This document shows positions 24,539-33,640 of a stretch of 64,000 bases of DNA, piece by piece. A model generated the notes under the pieces. The model was given only the letters and a program-made list of their open reading frames with translations. It was not told the DNA's origin and did not search any database. This stretch comes from Streptomyces sp. H39-S7 (lineage in GTDB: Bacteria > Actinomycetota > Actinomycetes > Streptomycetales > Streptomycetaceae), in assembly GCF_027158205.1 (NCBI RefSeq), contig NZ_JAPVLU010000008.1:1-64000 (forward strand), in the 5' to 3' direction. The position numbers and the translations under genes were made by a program. Position 1 is the stretch's first letter, and each line of letters begins with the position of its first letter.

Positions 24539-25318
24539 TTACCTGCCCGACGCGAGGTAGTCGTCGATCAGGGCGAGCGTGGCCGCGGACTGCTCGATCT
24601 GCGGCAGGTGGCCCGCCTCCGGGATGACCCGCAGTCGTCCGTTGCCCAGCGCCGCGGCGTACGCCGCGCCATAGGCGGGGGTGACGATGCGGTCGCTCTC
24701 TCCCCACAGCACGAGGGTGGGGACGTCGACGCGCCCCAGGCGGCGGAGGAGCTTGGGGTCGTGCATATAGGGGTCTCCCGCGAGTTCCCGCATCGCGGCC
24801 TGGTTGGCTTCCCGGAGGGCGAGCTGCTCAGTGGGTATGTCCGCGGGGTCGACGTAGAAGCGGGCCGAGTCGTGCCAGGCGTACTCGGCCAGGCCGGCGG
24901 CGTCGAGGGCGAAGAAGTCGGTGATCGGCTCGGTCTCGACGTGCACGCCGACCGCGTCGATCAGGACGAGTCCGGTGATGAGTCCCGCGGTGTCCCGTAC
25001 CGCCATCTCGGCGGCCGCCCAGCCGCCGAGCGAGGAGCCGATGACGAGCACGTCGCGCAGTTCGAGGTCCTGGAGGCAGTGCAGGTAGGCGAGCGCGAGG
25101 TCGTCGATACCGGTCAGCCACGTGGGGCGGGGAGCGCCGTTCCAGCCGGGATGGGTCGGTGTGATCGTGTGCAGGGTCCGGGAGAGCTCTCCGGCGAGGC
25201 CGGCGACGGTGGCCGGGCCTCCGCCGCCGTGCAGGATCAGGCAGGGCCGGCCGGAGCCGGCTTCGGTCAGGGTGAGGGACAGGTCCGAGTACACGTCAAC
25301 CGTGCGGTTCGTAGGCAT
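24539..25318 (-). CDS. Alpha/beta hydrolase
   Basis: 259 residues. ILHGGGGPATVAGLAGEL is the oxyanion-hole segment, VIGSSLGGWAAAE carries the nucleophile (GSSLGG, near residue 95), VLWGESDRIVTP holds the acid-side Asp, and EAGHLPQIEQ the catalytic His. It is divergent from a MarR regulator with a palindromic operator in the 61-bp gap, so it is probably repressed by that regulator and induced by a small molecule. Substrate unknown. Confidence 0.87.
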   Translation of the reverse strand: MPTNRTVDVYSDLSLTLTEAGSGRPCLILHGGGGPATVAGLAGELSRTLHTITPTHPGWNGAPRPTWLTGIDDLALAYLHCLQDLELRDVLVIGSSLGGWAAAEMAVRDTAGLITGLVLIDAVGVHVETEPITDFFALDAAGLAEYAWHDSARFYVDPADIPTEQLALREANQAAMRELAGDPYMHDPKLLRRLGRVDVPTLVLWGESDRIVTPAYGAAYAAALGNGRLRVIPEAGHLPQIEQSAATLALIDDYLASGR

Positions 25319-25338
25319 GCCGAGACCTTAACTAAAGA

Positions 25339-25352
25339 TGTTTATATAAACA
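25339..25352. promoter_or_regulatory. Palindromic MarR-type operator
   Basis: TGTTTATATAAACA, a perfect 14-bp AT-rich palindrome in an otherwise GC-rich sequence, centred between the hydrolase and MarR genes (20 and 27 bp from their starts). AT-rich palindromes of this size are typical MarR binding sites. Confidence 0.75.
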
Positions 25353-25379
25353 AGCTTGGCCATGGACTAGGCTGGCTGC

Positions 25380-25799
25380 ATGCCCGATGAACTGCAGGTC
25401 CTCGGCAGAGCGGTGAAGCAGGCCCAGTACAAGCAGCACCGGGCGCTCGAAAGCCGCCTCGCCTCCGCCGGAACCACCCTCGCCCAGTGGGACGCCCTGC
25501 GGGCCATCGACCGCACGCCCGGAGCGCCGGCCCGCGCACTGGCCGCGGCGACATTCCAGAGCGAGCAGGCGTTCGGGACGCTCGCCGGCCGGCTGGCCGC
25601 CCTCGGACTGATCGAGCGCCGGCCGGGCCACGGCCGACGCATCGAGCACTACCTCACCCCCGCCGGCGAGGAGACCCTGGCCGCGGGGCATCGGATCGCC
25701 GACGAAGTCCTCACCGCGTGCTTCGCCGCCCTGTCCCCCACCGACCGCTCCACCCTGCTCGAACTGCTCGGCCGCATCGACAACGACCCGGGCGCGTAA
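25380..25799 (+). CDS. MarR-family transcriptional regulator
   Basis: 139 residues of winged-helix regulator. TLAQWDALRAIDRTPGAPARALAAATFQSEQAFGTLAGRLAALGLIERRPG covers the recognition helix and wing, and the tail ALSPTDRSTLLELLGRI is the dimerisation helix. It is divergently transcribed from the alpha/beta hydrolase, and the palindrome in the gap is the expected operator. Confidence 0.88.
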   Translation: MPDELQVLGRAVKQAQYKQHRALESRLASAGTTLAQWDALRAIDRTPGAPARALAAATFQSEQAFGTLAGRLAALGLIERRPGHGRRIEHYLTPAGEETLAAGHRIADEVLTACFAALSPTDRSTLLELLGRIDNDPGA

Positions 25800-25892
25800 C
25801 CGCGGCCGTCCACTGACGCGGTCACGGGGTACCGCGCATGTCGTCCGGCCCGCGGGAGGAGCCCATCCAGTCGATCAAGGCATGAGCCTTAT

Positions 25893-25908
25893 TCGAAAAG
25901 TCGTTCCC
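25893..25908 (+). promoter_or_regulatory. SOS-box-like site upstream of the lexA paralogue
   Basis: TCGAAAAGTCGTTCCC compared with the actinobacterial LexA consensus TCGAAC-N4-GTTCGA: the core GAAC-N4-GTTC differs at one base. The site is about 70 bp before the lexA-like ATG. A second inverted repeat, ACCCGG-5-CCGGGT, follows at 25911-25927 and may be part of the promoter or another operator. Confidence 0.5.
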
Positions 25909-25976
25909 TTACCCGGTCTGTCCGGGTTACTGTGCTTCTCTCACCATGATCGCCAGCGAGGGAGGGCGCGCGGAGC

Positions 25977-26654
25977 ATGGACAGCCGCAAGACAGCAGGA
26001 CGCCCCGGCCGACCGCCGGGTGCGCCGGGCAACTACGACGGGCTCACCAGCCGGCAGGCCGATATCGTCGCCACCATCCGGGACTTCATCGCCAGCACCG
26101 GCTACCCGCCGTCGATGCGGGAGATCGGCCTGGCCGTTGGCCTGTCCAGTACGTCCTCGGTCGCCCATCAGTTGATGGTGCTGGAGCGCAAGGGCGCCCT
26201 GCGCAGAGACCCCCACACACCGCGCGCCTATGTGCTGCCGGAGGACCCGGGCATCGCGCGGTCGGCCGGCCGCAAGGCGACCACGTCCGTGCCGCTCATC
26301 GGCAGGATCGCGGCCGGCATACCGATCACCGCCCAGGAGGACATCCAGGACGTGCTCGAACTGCCGCGGCTCCTGGTCGGCGAGGGGGAACTGTTCGCGC
26401 TGGAGGTCGTCGGCGACTCCATGATCGACGCGGCCATCGTCACCGGGGACTGGGTCACCGTCCGCCGGCAGAGCTCGGCCGCCCACGGCGACATCGTCGC
26501 CGCGATGATCGAAGGAGAAGCCACCGTCAAACGGTTCAAGCGCGACGCGACCGGACACGCGTGGCTCCACCCCCACAACGACGCCTACTCCCCCATCGCC
26601 GGGGACGACGCGACGATCCTCGGCCGTGTGGTGGCCGTGATGCGCCGCATGTAG
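25977..26654 (+). CDS. lexA: LexA-family repressor (probable second LexA)
   Basis: 225 residues. The N-terminal winged helix (about 22-88) has [26 protein letters not shown] and [18 protein letters not shown]. The cleavage site is Ala113-Gly114 in GRIAAGIP; the catalytic dyad is Ser148 in VVGDSMI and Lys185 in EATVKRFKR. All parts for RecA-stimulated self-cleavage are present. It is shorter at the N-terminus and linker than the usual Streptomyces LexA (about 260 residues), and the neighbours are not those of the main lexA, so it is probably a paralogue. An SOS-box-like site upstream suggests autorepression. Confidence 0.85.
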   Translation: MDSRKTAGRPGRPPGAPGNYDGLTSRQADIVATIRDFIASTGYPPSMREIGLAVGLSSTSSVAHQLMVLERKGALRRDPHTPRAYVLPEDPGIARSAGRKATTSVPLIGRIAAGIPITAQEDIQDVLELPRLLVGEGELFALEVVGDSMIDAAIVTGDWVTVRRQSSAAHGDIVAAMIEGEATVKRFKRDATGHAWLHPHNDAYSPIAGDDATILGRVVAVMRRM

Positions 26655-26710
26655 CCCCCGCGGGGGCAGGGCCGGTCCCGCGTCGCCGGACGGCGCCCGG
26701 CGGGCCCTCG

Positions 26711-27211
26711 TCACGTGCCGTCGGCGCGGGCCTCATAGGCGGTGATCATGTCCTGAACGGCGGCCGGGCCAGGCGCGATACCGACCCAGGCACCGGCGTC
26801 GGTCCACATCTGGAGCGGATCGGCGCCGATGGTGTCGCTGGTACCGCTGACGATGACGTACGGCCCGTAGCGCTCGACCGTGTCGGGTTCGATCTCGCGT
26901 ACCGGGGCCCGCGACAGCACCTCGATGGCTTCCACCCGCAGACGCAGCACACCGTCGGCAGTCCCCCCGGGCAGCATCAGCACGCCCTCGACCCGCAGCA
27001 GGTCGCCCTCCTCCAGCTCTTCCAGGGCCGTCCTGACGAGGGCGGGATCCGTCACCAGGCACGGGAGGAGCATCTCGTCCGCCGCGTGGTCGGTGGGCGA
27101 ATGGATCAGACGGAACGCCGCCGTCACCCCGTCGGCGTCGCCGGGCGCCGGGACGGGGATCTCTTCGATGTAGCCGTCGAGCACCAGGGCGACGGGCTCC
27201 AGCGCGCCCAT
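26711..27211 (-). CDS. Unrecognised 166-residue protein, OB-fold-like pattern
   Basis: Soluble, acidic protein. The alternation VALVLDGYIEEIPV, ALEELEEGDLLRVEGVLMLPGG, and GVLRLRVEAIEVLSRAP resembles an OB-fold of the kind found in single-strand DNA binding proteins, and the C-terminal part GPYVIVSGTSDTIGADPLQMWTDAG is unassigned. It converges on the lexA paralogue with 56 bp between. I cannot name a family; the OB-fold idea rests on pattern only. Confidence 0.5.
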   Translation of the reverse strand: MGALEPVALVLDGYIEEIPVPAPGDADGVTAAFRLIHSPTDHAADEMLLPCLVTDPALVRTALEELEEGDLLRVEGVLMLPGGTADGVLRLRVEAIEVLSRAPVREIEPDTVERYGPYVIVSGTSDTIGADPLQMWTDAGAWVGIAPGPAAVQDMITAYEARADGT

Positions 27212-27409
27212 CAGCGGGCGGTGCCGTCGGCGGCGACCGGGGTCGGGGTCGTCATGGTGTCTCCGATGGATCAGTGGCCCGGTCTGGGTCGACGTCAGGC
27301 AGTGCGCGAGTACGAGGCCATCAGCCCCCAGTATCTCAGCGAAGCCGGCGTACCTCCGCCAGCCCTGCGCCGCGCAGCCGTTGGCGGCGGTCGTCGGCAG
27401 GGCGAACCG

Positions 27410-28699
27410 TCATACGTGTTCGGGAACGATGCGGTGCAGGCCCTTGCGGTCGTAGTAGCCGGTCATGGCGAAGCCGAAGGCCAGGGCGGCCAGCGTGCCG
27501 ACCGCGATCATGACCCAGGCACGGGTGAGGCCGGCGTCCGCCTGGGCGCCGAAGTACATGATCGCCCGCACGCCGTCGGCGAGTTGCCGCATCGGTTCGA
27601 ACTCGGACAGCACGCGGTAGAAGCCGGGCAGCGCCTGCAGCGGAATGGTCGCACCCGAGGACGGCAGGGCCAGCGCGATGAAGACGAACATGCTGATCAG
27701 CTGCCCGATTCCGCCGAAGGCCGCCAGCAGGGCCTGCACCCCGAGCCCCACCGCGGCGGTCGCGCAGAACGAGAAGACCCACAGCAACGGCAGATGCGAC
27801 GCGTCCATCCCGAGGATCGCCACCGTCGCCAGCATGATCAGACTGGACGTCAGCGCGGAGAGCCCCAGCGACATGACGCAGGTGACGATGAACGTCCGGG
27901 TCCGGGTGATCGGCACGGTGGGCCGCTGGGTGCGCACGGGGCCCAGCTCGCTGGCCGCGTAACCGAGCGCGACGTCGACGCCGTTGCTGATCACGCTCGC
28001 CCCGAGGAAGCCGGACAGGACCAGCAGCAGGGTGTAGTAGAAGGCGGTCAGACCCAGGCCGCTGTGCGACCCGATCGCGTGCCCGACCGACACCTTGACC
28101 GCCACCGGGTCCTGCAGCAGCAGCCGTTCGGCGTTGGTCATCGCACCGCCCCCGGGGCGCGGACGCTGGACGAGTGACGCGCCGAGCTGCGCCGACGCAC
28201 CGTGCGCCGCCTGCTGGGAGATGGAGCTCGCCAGCGACGAGGCCAGGCTGCCCGCCCCCGGATTGGTCAGCACGGACATCGTCGGGCGGGCCGGCTGCCG
28301 CCCGGTCGGGGCGCCCAGTGCGCCGACGGCCGCGGTGAAGCCGTCCGGTACCTCGAGGACGCCGTACAGCTTGCCGGAGGCGAGTCCGTGCCGGGCGGCC
28401 GCCGCGTCGAGCTGCCGCCAGGACGCCTGCTGCTGCGACGCGGCGCTCGCCGCGATGCCGTCGGTGACCTGCTCTCCCAGGTTCGTCCGCTGCCCCGCCA
28501 CCACGGCGCCCTTGTCGGCGTTGACCAGGCCGATGGGCATGTGCCGCAGATTCCCGCCAGGGTTGAGGATGCCACCCATGTAGACCAGCGAGAGGAGCAG
28601 GGCGACCAGCCCGATGATGGTCGCGGGGAAGGCCCAGATCTTGGGGTTCCCCACCACCTGCCACACGGTCGCGCCGGTGGTGCGCTGGTTCGCTGGCAT
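27410..28699 (-). CDS. DUF3533/YhgE-Pip-like membrane protein
   Basis: 429 residues with the layout of YhgE/Pip and ABC-2-type permeases: one N-terminal membrane segment (IWAFPATIIGLVALLLSLVYMGGIL), a large extracytoplasmic domain (about 50-215, with MPIGLVNADKGAV, GLASGKLYGVLEVPDGFTAAV), and about six C-terminal segments (YYTLLLVLSGFLGASVI; LIMLATVAILGM; VFSFCATAAVGLGVQALLAAFGGI; LISMFVFIALALPSSG; AWVMIAVGTLAALAFGFAM). It may export lipids or small molecules. It lies 142 bp downstream of the biosynthetic cluster on the same strand and could be its last gene. Confidence 0.75.
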   Translation of the reverse strand: MPANQRTTGATVWQVVGNPKIWAFPATIIGLVALLLSLVYMGGILNPGGNLRHMPIGLVNADKGAVVAGQRTNLGEQVTDGIAASAASQQQASWRQLDAAAARHGLASGKLYGVLEVPDGFTAAVGALGAPTGRQPARPTMSVLTNPGAGSLASSLASSISQQAAHGASAQLGASLVQRPRPGGGAMTNAERLLLQDPVAVKVSVGHAIGSHSGLGLTAFYYTLLLVLSGFLGASVISNGVDVALGYAASELGPVRTQRPTVPITRTRTFIVTCVMSLGLSALTSSLIMLATVAILGMDASHLPLLWVFSFCATAAVGLGVQALLAAFGGIGQLISMFVFIALALPSSGATIPLQALPGFYRVLSEFEPMRQLADGVRAIMYFGAQADAGLTRAWVMIAVGTLAALAFGFAMTGYYDRKGLHRIVPEHV

Positions 28700-28841
28700 C
28701 GCTCTCCATCGGTAGCCCTGGTGCCGCCCGAGGGGAGAGTATCCGTTTTAGGGTGCTTTGCTGCGCTTTCGCGGTCCGGTGGCAAGGATTCCGTGGCGGC
28801 GAGCCGCGAAGGCCGTCCCAGCCGGGCGCGGTGGCGTGCCG

Positions 28842-30551
28842 TCACAGCCTGGTGGTCACCGCCTCGAGGCCGCCCTCCTGGAGCAGCTGCCACATGTGGC
28901 GGCGGCGCAGCTTGCCGCTGGTGGTGCGCTTGAGCAGGCCGCGGCGGCCGGCGACGAGGGTGAGGGCGGGCTCGGGACCGAGTTCGGCACGCAGCAGGTC
29001 CGTCACCTTCTCCGTCCAGGGTCCGGGGGCCGCTTCCACGAAGACGGCGACACCGGCCCGGCCGCGGTCGTTCAGGGCCACCACCGCCGCACGGTCCCGG
29101 TCCAGCCCGATCACGGCGGCGACCTTCGCGTCGAGGTCGTCGACGTAGACGCTCCGCCCGCGCAGCTTCAGGCTGTCGCCCATCCGGCCCAGGACGAAGA
29201 GCTGGCCGTCGTGCAGGAAACCGGCGTCCCCGGTGCGCAGTTCACCCCCGACGAAGCGGGTGGAATCGGGACCGCCCTCGCGGCCCGCGTGATAGCCCGC
29301 CGCCACCGAGTCGCCCGACACCGCGATCTCCCCCAGGTGGCAGGCCGGAACAGGGGCGCCGTCCTCGTCCAGGATGCGGACGGCGACCCCGTCCCCGGCC
29401 TGGGGGAAGCCATGGCCGACGAGCCAGCCGGAGCCCGCTTCGACGGGCCGGTCGCCCAACCGGGCGGTGTCCTCGACGGTCACCTCCCGGCCGATCCGCA
29501 GCGCGGCCCAGTCGGGGCGCAGGATCACCAGCGGCGCGGCGGCGCCCGACACCGCGAGGGTGTTCTCCGCCAGGCCGTAGGAGGGCACATACGCGTCCGG
29601 GGAGAACCCGGCCGGCGCGGCGAACCGGGCGAACGCGGAGAGCGCCGCGGGGTCGACCGCCTCCGCGCCGACGCAGACGCTGCGCCACCCGGACAGGTCC
29701 AGTTCGTCCAGCCGTCGCGGCCGCACCCGCCGGGCCGCGTAGGCGAACGCGAACGACGGAGCCGCCGAGTGCGCCGCGCGGCCGGGCGCGAAGCAGTCCA
29801 GCCAGCGCGCCGGGTCGCGGATGAACTGCTCCGGGCGCATCAGCCACAGGTCGCTCTGCGAGGCGACCGGGAAGAGGCAGCAGCCGATCAGGCCCATGTC
29901 GTGGTGGAGCGGCAGCCAGGACGCGAATCCGTCGCCGTCCCGCCACCCGATCAGGCGGCTCTGCAGAACCCGGTTCGCCGCGAGGTTCCGCCAGGAGACC
30001 TGGACCCCGCGGGGTCGGCCCGTGGAGCCCGAGGTGAACTGCAGCAGGGCGACGGCCTCCGGGGGCGGAGCCACCGGTCGGGCGCCGTCAGGCACCGACC
30101 CCTCGGGTTCGGAGGGCCCGTCCGTGATCTCCTGGGGCGTCCAGGGACGGCCGGGAAGCCCGGCCCGGGTCATCGCGCGGGCCGCCAGCGCGTCGAACTC
30201 CCCGCTCGCGACCAGCAGGGCGGGTGCGGCCTGCTCCAGGATGGCGGCGATGTGCTCGACGTACGCGTCATCGGTCTGGAACGCGGGCGGCGGCAGCGGG
30301 GAGATCGTCGCGCCGGCCGCCCAGGCCCCGAACAGCGCGGCCAGACAGGGCAGCCCGGTGGGCATCAGCAGGCAGACGACGTCGCCGGGGCGGACTCCGG
30401 CCGCCCGCATCGCGGCGCCGGCCCGGTGGGCGGCGGCCGCCAGCTCCGGATAGGGGACGTACGTCCAGCCGCCCGAGTCGTCGGCCAGGCGCACGCCCCG
30501 CCCGGGGTGGGGGTCGGTCAGCCAGGCGGTGAGCGGTGGAAGGTCCCGCAC
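28842..30551 (-). CDS. Fatty acyl-AMP ligase (FAAL-type adenylating enzyme)
   Basis: 569 residues. An AMP-forming ligase with P-loop LLQFTSGSTGRPRGV, then GWRDGDGFASWLPLHHDMGLIG, the family motif of FAALs, GLAENTLAVSG, and GELRTGDAGFLHDGQLFVLGRMGD. The C-terminal catalytic Lys lies in TTSGKLRRRHMW. FAALs adenylate a fatty acid and load it on an acyl carrier protein rather than CoA, which fits the carrier encoded upstream in the cluster. GTG 30551 is 2 bp after the methyltransferase stop (TGACCGTG), so translation is coupled. A CoA ligase is the alternative, but the HHDMGLIG motif favours FAAL. Confidence 0.85.
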   Translation of the reverse strand: MRDLPPLTAWLTDPHPGRGVRLADDSGGWTYVPYPELAAAAHRAGAAMRAAGVRPGDVVCLLMPTGLPCLAALFGAWAAGATISPLPPPAFQTDDAYVEHIAAILEQAAPALLVASGEFDALAARAMTRAGLPGRPWTPQEITDGPSEPEGSVPDGARPVAPPPEAVALLQFTSGSTGRPRGVQVSWRNLAANRVLQSRLIGWRDGDGFASWLPLHHDMGLIGCCLFPVASQSDLWLMRPEQFIRDPARWLDCFAPGRAAHSAAPSFAFAYAARRVRPRRLDELDLSGWRSVCVGAEAVDPAALSAFARFAAPAGFSPDAYVPSYGLAENTLAVSGAAAPLVILRPDWAALRIGREVTVEDTARLGDRPVEAGSGWLVGHGFPQAGDGVAVRILDEDGAPVPACHLGEIAVSGDSVAAGYHAGREGGPDSTRFVGGELRTGDAGFLHDGQLFVLGRMGDSLKLRGRSVYVDDLDAKVAAVIGLDRDRAAVVALNDRGRAGVAVFVEAAPGPWTEKVTDLLRAELGPEPALTLVAGRRGLLKRTTSGKLRRRHMWQLLQEGGLEAVTTRL

Positions 30552-30553
30552 GG

Positions 30554-31147
30554 TCAGCTCCCGACCTTGCTGGTCTCCGCCGGCGCCGCCCGGCCGGGAC
30601 GGGGTACGAAGCGTCCCGTCCTGTCGACGTACGCCCGGTACTCCGCTCCGAACTCCGATCCGCTCAACCGGCGTTCCTCCTGCGCGGCCGTGGTGTTGAG
30701 CGCGGCGAACCCGTAGCAGACCAGAGCCAGTGTGACCGGGTGCGGGAAGAGCGCCGCTCCGCTGAGGAACGCCAGGAGGAAGGCCGCGTAGAACGGGTGG
30801 CGGATCAGTCCGTAGGCACCGTGGGTGACGATGTGGCGCGGGTCGTCGTTCTCCTGGTGCCACAGCGCGACGGGGATCCGGTGCGTGCCCAGGGTCAGGA
30901 AGATCAGGGCGATGGAGACGGCGTTCAGTGCCACCGCCACCAGATTCAGCCCCGTGCGCCAGGAGTCGGGGACGATCGGCTCCCAGTCCAGGGCCGTGGC
31001 CACGGCGATGAACAGCGGACTGAGGCCGAAGGGCAGGGCCGTCAGCCACCACTTCGCGTTGAGGCGGCCGTCGGACCGGAAGAAGACTCTGGGGAGCGCT
31101 CCGATGACGGTGAAGTTCAGCAGGAGGAAGAGTGCGGGCTTGTCCAC
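30554..31147 (-). CDS. Integral-membrane methyltransferase (ICMT/phospholipid-methyltransferase-like)
   Basis: 197 residues from GTG 31147, chosen because GAAAGGA lies 10 bases before it (an in-frame ATG at 31168 lacks a ribosome site). Hydrophobic segments ALFLLLNFTVIGALP, WWLTALPFGLSPLFIAVATAL and LNLVAVALNAVSIALIFLTLG come first, followed by THGAYGLIRHPFYAAFLLAFLSGAAL and EERRLSGSEFGAEYRAYVDRTGRFVP, the HP and EE cofactor-contact motifs of isoprenylcysteine-type methyltransferases. It would transfer methyl from SAM to a lipid-like acceptor, for example a carboxylate or amine of the cluster product. Coupled to the ligase gene. Confidence 0.75.
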   Translation of the reverse strand: MDKPALFLLLNFTVIGALPRVFFRSDGRLNAKWWLTALPFGLSPLFIAVATALDWEPIVPDSWRTGLNLVAVALNAVSIALIFLTLGTHRIPVALWHQENDDPRHIVTHGAYGLIRHPFYAAFLLAFLSGAALFPHPVTLALVCYGFAALNTTAAQEERRLSGSEFGAEYRAYVDRTGRFVPRPGRAAPAETSKVGS

Positions 31148-31218
31148 TGGATCAGGGTCCTTTCGCATACGGCACGGGGAGGGGCGTGGGGAGGCACGCG
31201 GCGGCGGAGGCGTCGGGC

Positions 31219-33540
31219 TCACCGCCGACGCGAGGACTCCGAGGGCTCGGAGCGTTCGGAGGCCCTGTCGGACGAGGGGGCCGGGCGGCGACCCGGCAGC
31301 CACCAGTTCCAGCGGCCCATCAGCCGCATGGCGGCCGGCACCACGATGAGCCGGATGACGGTGGCGTCCAGGACGATGGCCAGCGCGAGGCCGAGGCCGA
31401 GTTGCTGGATCGGCATGATGCCGGTCAGTGCGAAGGCGCCGAACACCGCGACCATCAGCAGCGCGGCTCCGGAGATCAACGGTGCGGTGCGGGCCATCCC
31501 GGCGGCCACGGCGGATGTGTTGTCCGCACCGGAGTCGTGCTCCTCGCGGATCCGGCGGAGCAGGAAGACCTCGTAGTCGGTGCTGAGGCTGAACAGGATC
31601 GCCAGCAGCAGGATCGGGACGAAGTTCTGCAGGTGGTCGGAGCGCTCGAAGCCGAAGAGGGCGGAGCCCAGGCCGCGTTGGAAGACCAGGACCAGCACTC
31701 CGTAGGTCGCGCCGAGCGACAGTAGGTTGATCGCGATGGCCTTCACCGGCAGCAGCAGGGAGCGGAAGGTGACGAGCAGCATCAGGTAGAGGACCGCCAG
31801 CATCACGGCGACCACCTCCGGCAGGGCGTCCCCGATCGCGGTGTTGGCGTCGGCGCCCTCGGCGGTCTCACCGCCCACCACCGCGTGCAGGCCAGGGGTG
31901 CTGATCCCGGCCGCGACCGTGCGGACGGAATCCAGCAGCGCCCGGGACCGGTCGGACGAGGCGTAGTCGTCCCCGATGACCTCCAGCACGATCGTGCGGC
32001 GGTCGGCGGAGACGTAGTGGTCGACGGTGCGGCGGGCGTCCGCGGGGAGCCGCGGGAACACGGCCGGATCCAGCCCCGCCAGCGGCCGGTCGGGACTGAC
32101 GGCGCGCAGCACGTCCAGCGGGGAGCGGACCGCGGTGACGTGGGGCAGCCGGGCCAGCTGCTGCTGCAGGCCGGCGACCTCCCTGGCGCCGGGTGACACG
32201 GACAGCTCCGACCGCGAGGTGACGACGACCTGGTGGGGTGAGGCCGTGCCCGGCCCGAACTGCTCGCGCACGGTGTCGAACCCCTGGCGCACGGGGGACG
32301 AGGTGGGCGCGATGCGCGCGTCGGGGGTGAAGGTGTGCAGGTCGAGCGAGGGGGCGGCCAGGGCGAGCAGGGCGGCGCTCGCCAACGTCAGGAACAGCAC
32401 GGGCCGGCGCATGATCTGCCGCGCCAGCCTCCCCCAGCGGTCTCCCCGCTCCGCCGCCGCCCGGCGTCGTCCGCCCGGCGCCCGGCGCCCGCCCGGCAGG
32501 CGTCCCCACAGGATGCGGTCACCGACCAGGTGGAGGACGACGGGCAGGACCACGACGCTCGCCAGGGTGGCGAAGGCGACCACGACGACGATGCCCAGCG
32601 CGATGGAGCGTATGACGTTGAGGTCCACGAGGAAGAGGCTGGACATGGCCAGGACGACGATCAGCCCGGAGAAGAGCACGGTTCTCCCGCTGGTGCGCAG
32701 GGCTGTCGCCAGCGCCGTGGTGCGATCGTGTCCCGCGGTCAACTCGTCGACGTAGCGGGAGATGATGAAGAGCGAGTAATCGACGCTGACCCCCAGCCCG
32801 ATCATGGTCGCCGCGTTCTGGACGAAGATCGACAGCTCGATGTGCGCGGCCAGGACGGACATCACCCCGAAGGTGAGGACGATCGCGGTCACCGAGACCA
32901 CGAACGACACCACGGCGGCGACCACTCCGCGGTAGAGCAGCAGCAGGATGAGCAGCACCAGCGGGAAAGTGATCAGCTCGGCCTTCTGCAGGCCTTCCGC
33001 GCTCAGCTTGTTGATCTCGCCCCAGAACGTGCCGGCGCTGACCATCGACACCCGTAACCCCTCGGGCGCGTAGCGGTCGTCGATCTCCCGCTGCACCTCG
33101 GGCAGGACGCGACGGGCCGTCCCGTCGTCCAGCGCCGACCCGACCGTGGTGACGGCCGTCCGGCGGTCCTTGCCCACGAACTCCTTCCGGGCGTCGCCGG
33201 ACACGGTGATCCAGCCGTAACCGCCGGTCGCCTCCAGCCGCTTGTCGCCGGTGACCTCACCCATGACCCGGCTCATCCGCCGGTCGAACTCCGCGCTGCC
33301 GGCGAGGTTGCGCTCGTCCGTCACGACCAGCGTGAGGTTGCTGGCGCCCCGGTCGGCGAAGCCCGTCCGCATCGACTGCACCGCCCGCAGCGAGTCCGAT
33401 CCGGGGACGTACCAGCCGCCGCCGCTCAGCCGGTCGGCCAGCGGCAGGGCCGCGACCGCGGCCGCGACGAGCGCCACCAGCCACACGGCCAGCAGGGGTC
33501 CGCGGAACCGGTGCAGGGCTTGGCTCAGACGCTGCGACAT
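31219..33540 (-). CDS. MMPL-family RND-type transporter
   Basis: 773 residues with two halves of one plus five membrane segments each, separated by large extracellular loops, the normal MMPL layout. Seen: FVQNAATMIGLGVSVDYSLFIISRYVDEL (residues about 245-273) with the functional Asp-Tyr pair, and FSLSTDYEVFLLRRIREEHDSG in the second half. Actinobacterial MMPL proteins export lipids and lipopeptides, so this is the likely exporter of the cluster product and self-protection. Upstream lies the fused PPTase-ACP gene (100 bp gap); downstream the methyltransferase. Confidence 0.88.
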   Translation of the reverse strand: MSQRLSQALHRFRGPLLAVWLVALVAAAVAALPLADRLSGGGWYVPGSDSLRAVQSMRTGFADRGASNLTLVVTDERNLAGSAEFDRRMSRVMGEVTGDKRLEATGGYGWITVSGDARKEFVGKDRRTAVTTVGSALDDGTARRVLPEVQREIDDRYAPEGLRVSMVSAGTFWGEINKLSAEGLQKAELITFPLVLLILLLLYRGVVAAVVSFVVSVTAIVLTFGVMSVLAAHIELSIFVQNAATMIGLGVSVDYSLFIISRYVDELTAGHDRTTALATALRTSGRTVLFSGLIVVLAMSSLFLVDLNVIRSIALGIVVVVAFATLASVVVLPVVLHLVGDRILWGRLPGGRRAPGGRRRAAAERGDRWGRLARQIMRRPVLFLTLASAALLALAAPSLDLHTFTPDARIAPTSSPVRQGFDTVREQFGPGTASPHQVVVTSRSELSVSPGAREVAGLQQQLARLPHVTAVRSPLDVLRAVSPDRPLAGLDPAVFPRLPADARRTVDHYVSADRRTIVLEVIGDDYASSDRSRALLDSVRTVAAGISTPGLHAVVGGETAEGADANTAIGDALPEVVAVMLAVLYLMLLVTFRSLLLPVKAIAINLLSLGATYGVLVLVFQRGLGSALFGFERSDHLQNFVPILLLAILFSLSTDYEVFLLRRIREEHDSGADNTSAVAAGMARTAPLISGAALLMVAVFGAFALTGIMPIQQLGLGLALAIVLDATVIRLIVVPAAMRLMGRWNWWLPGRRPAPSSDRASERSEPSESSRRR

Positions 33541-33640
33541 TGCGCGCTCCGATGGGTCGGGGACAGGGAGGGTTCGGACAGTGGGAAGGGCCGGCGGGGG
33601 CGGCGTGCGGGCCGGCCGGATGCTGGTGCGGTGCTCCGTG

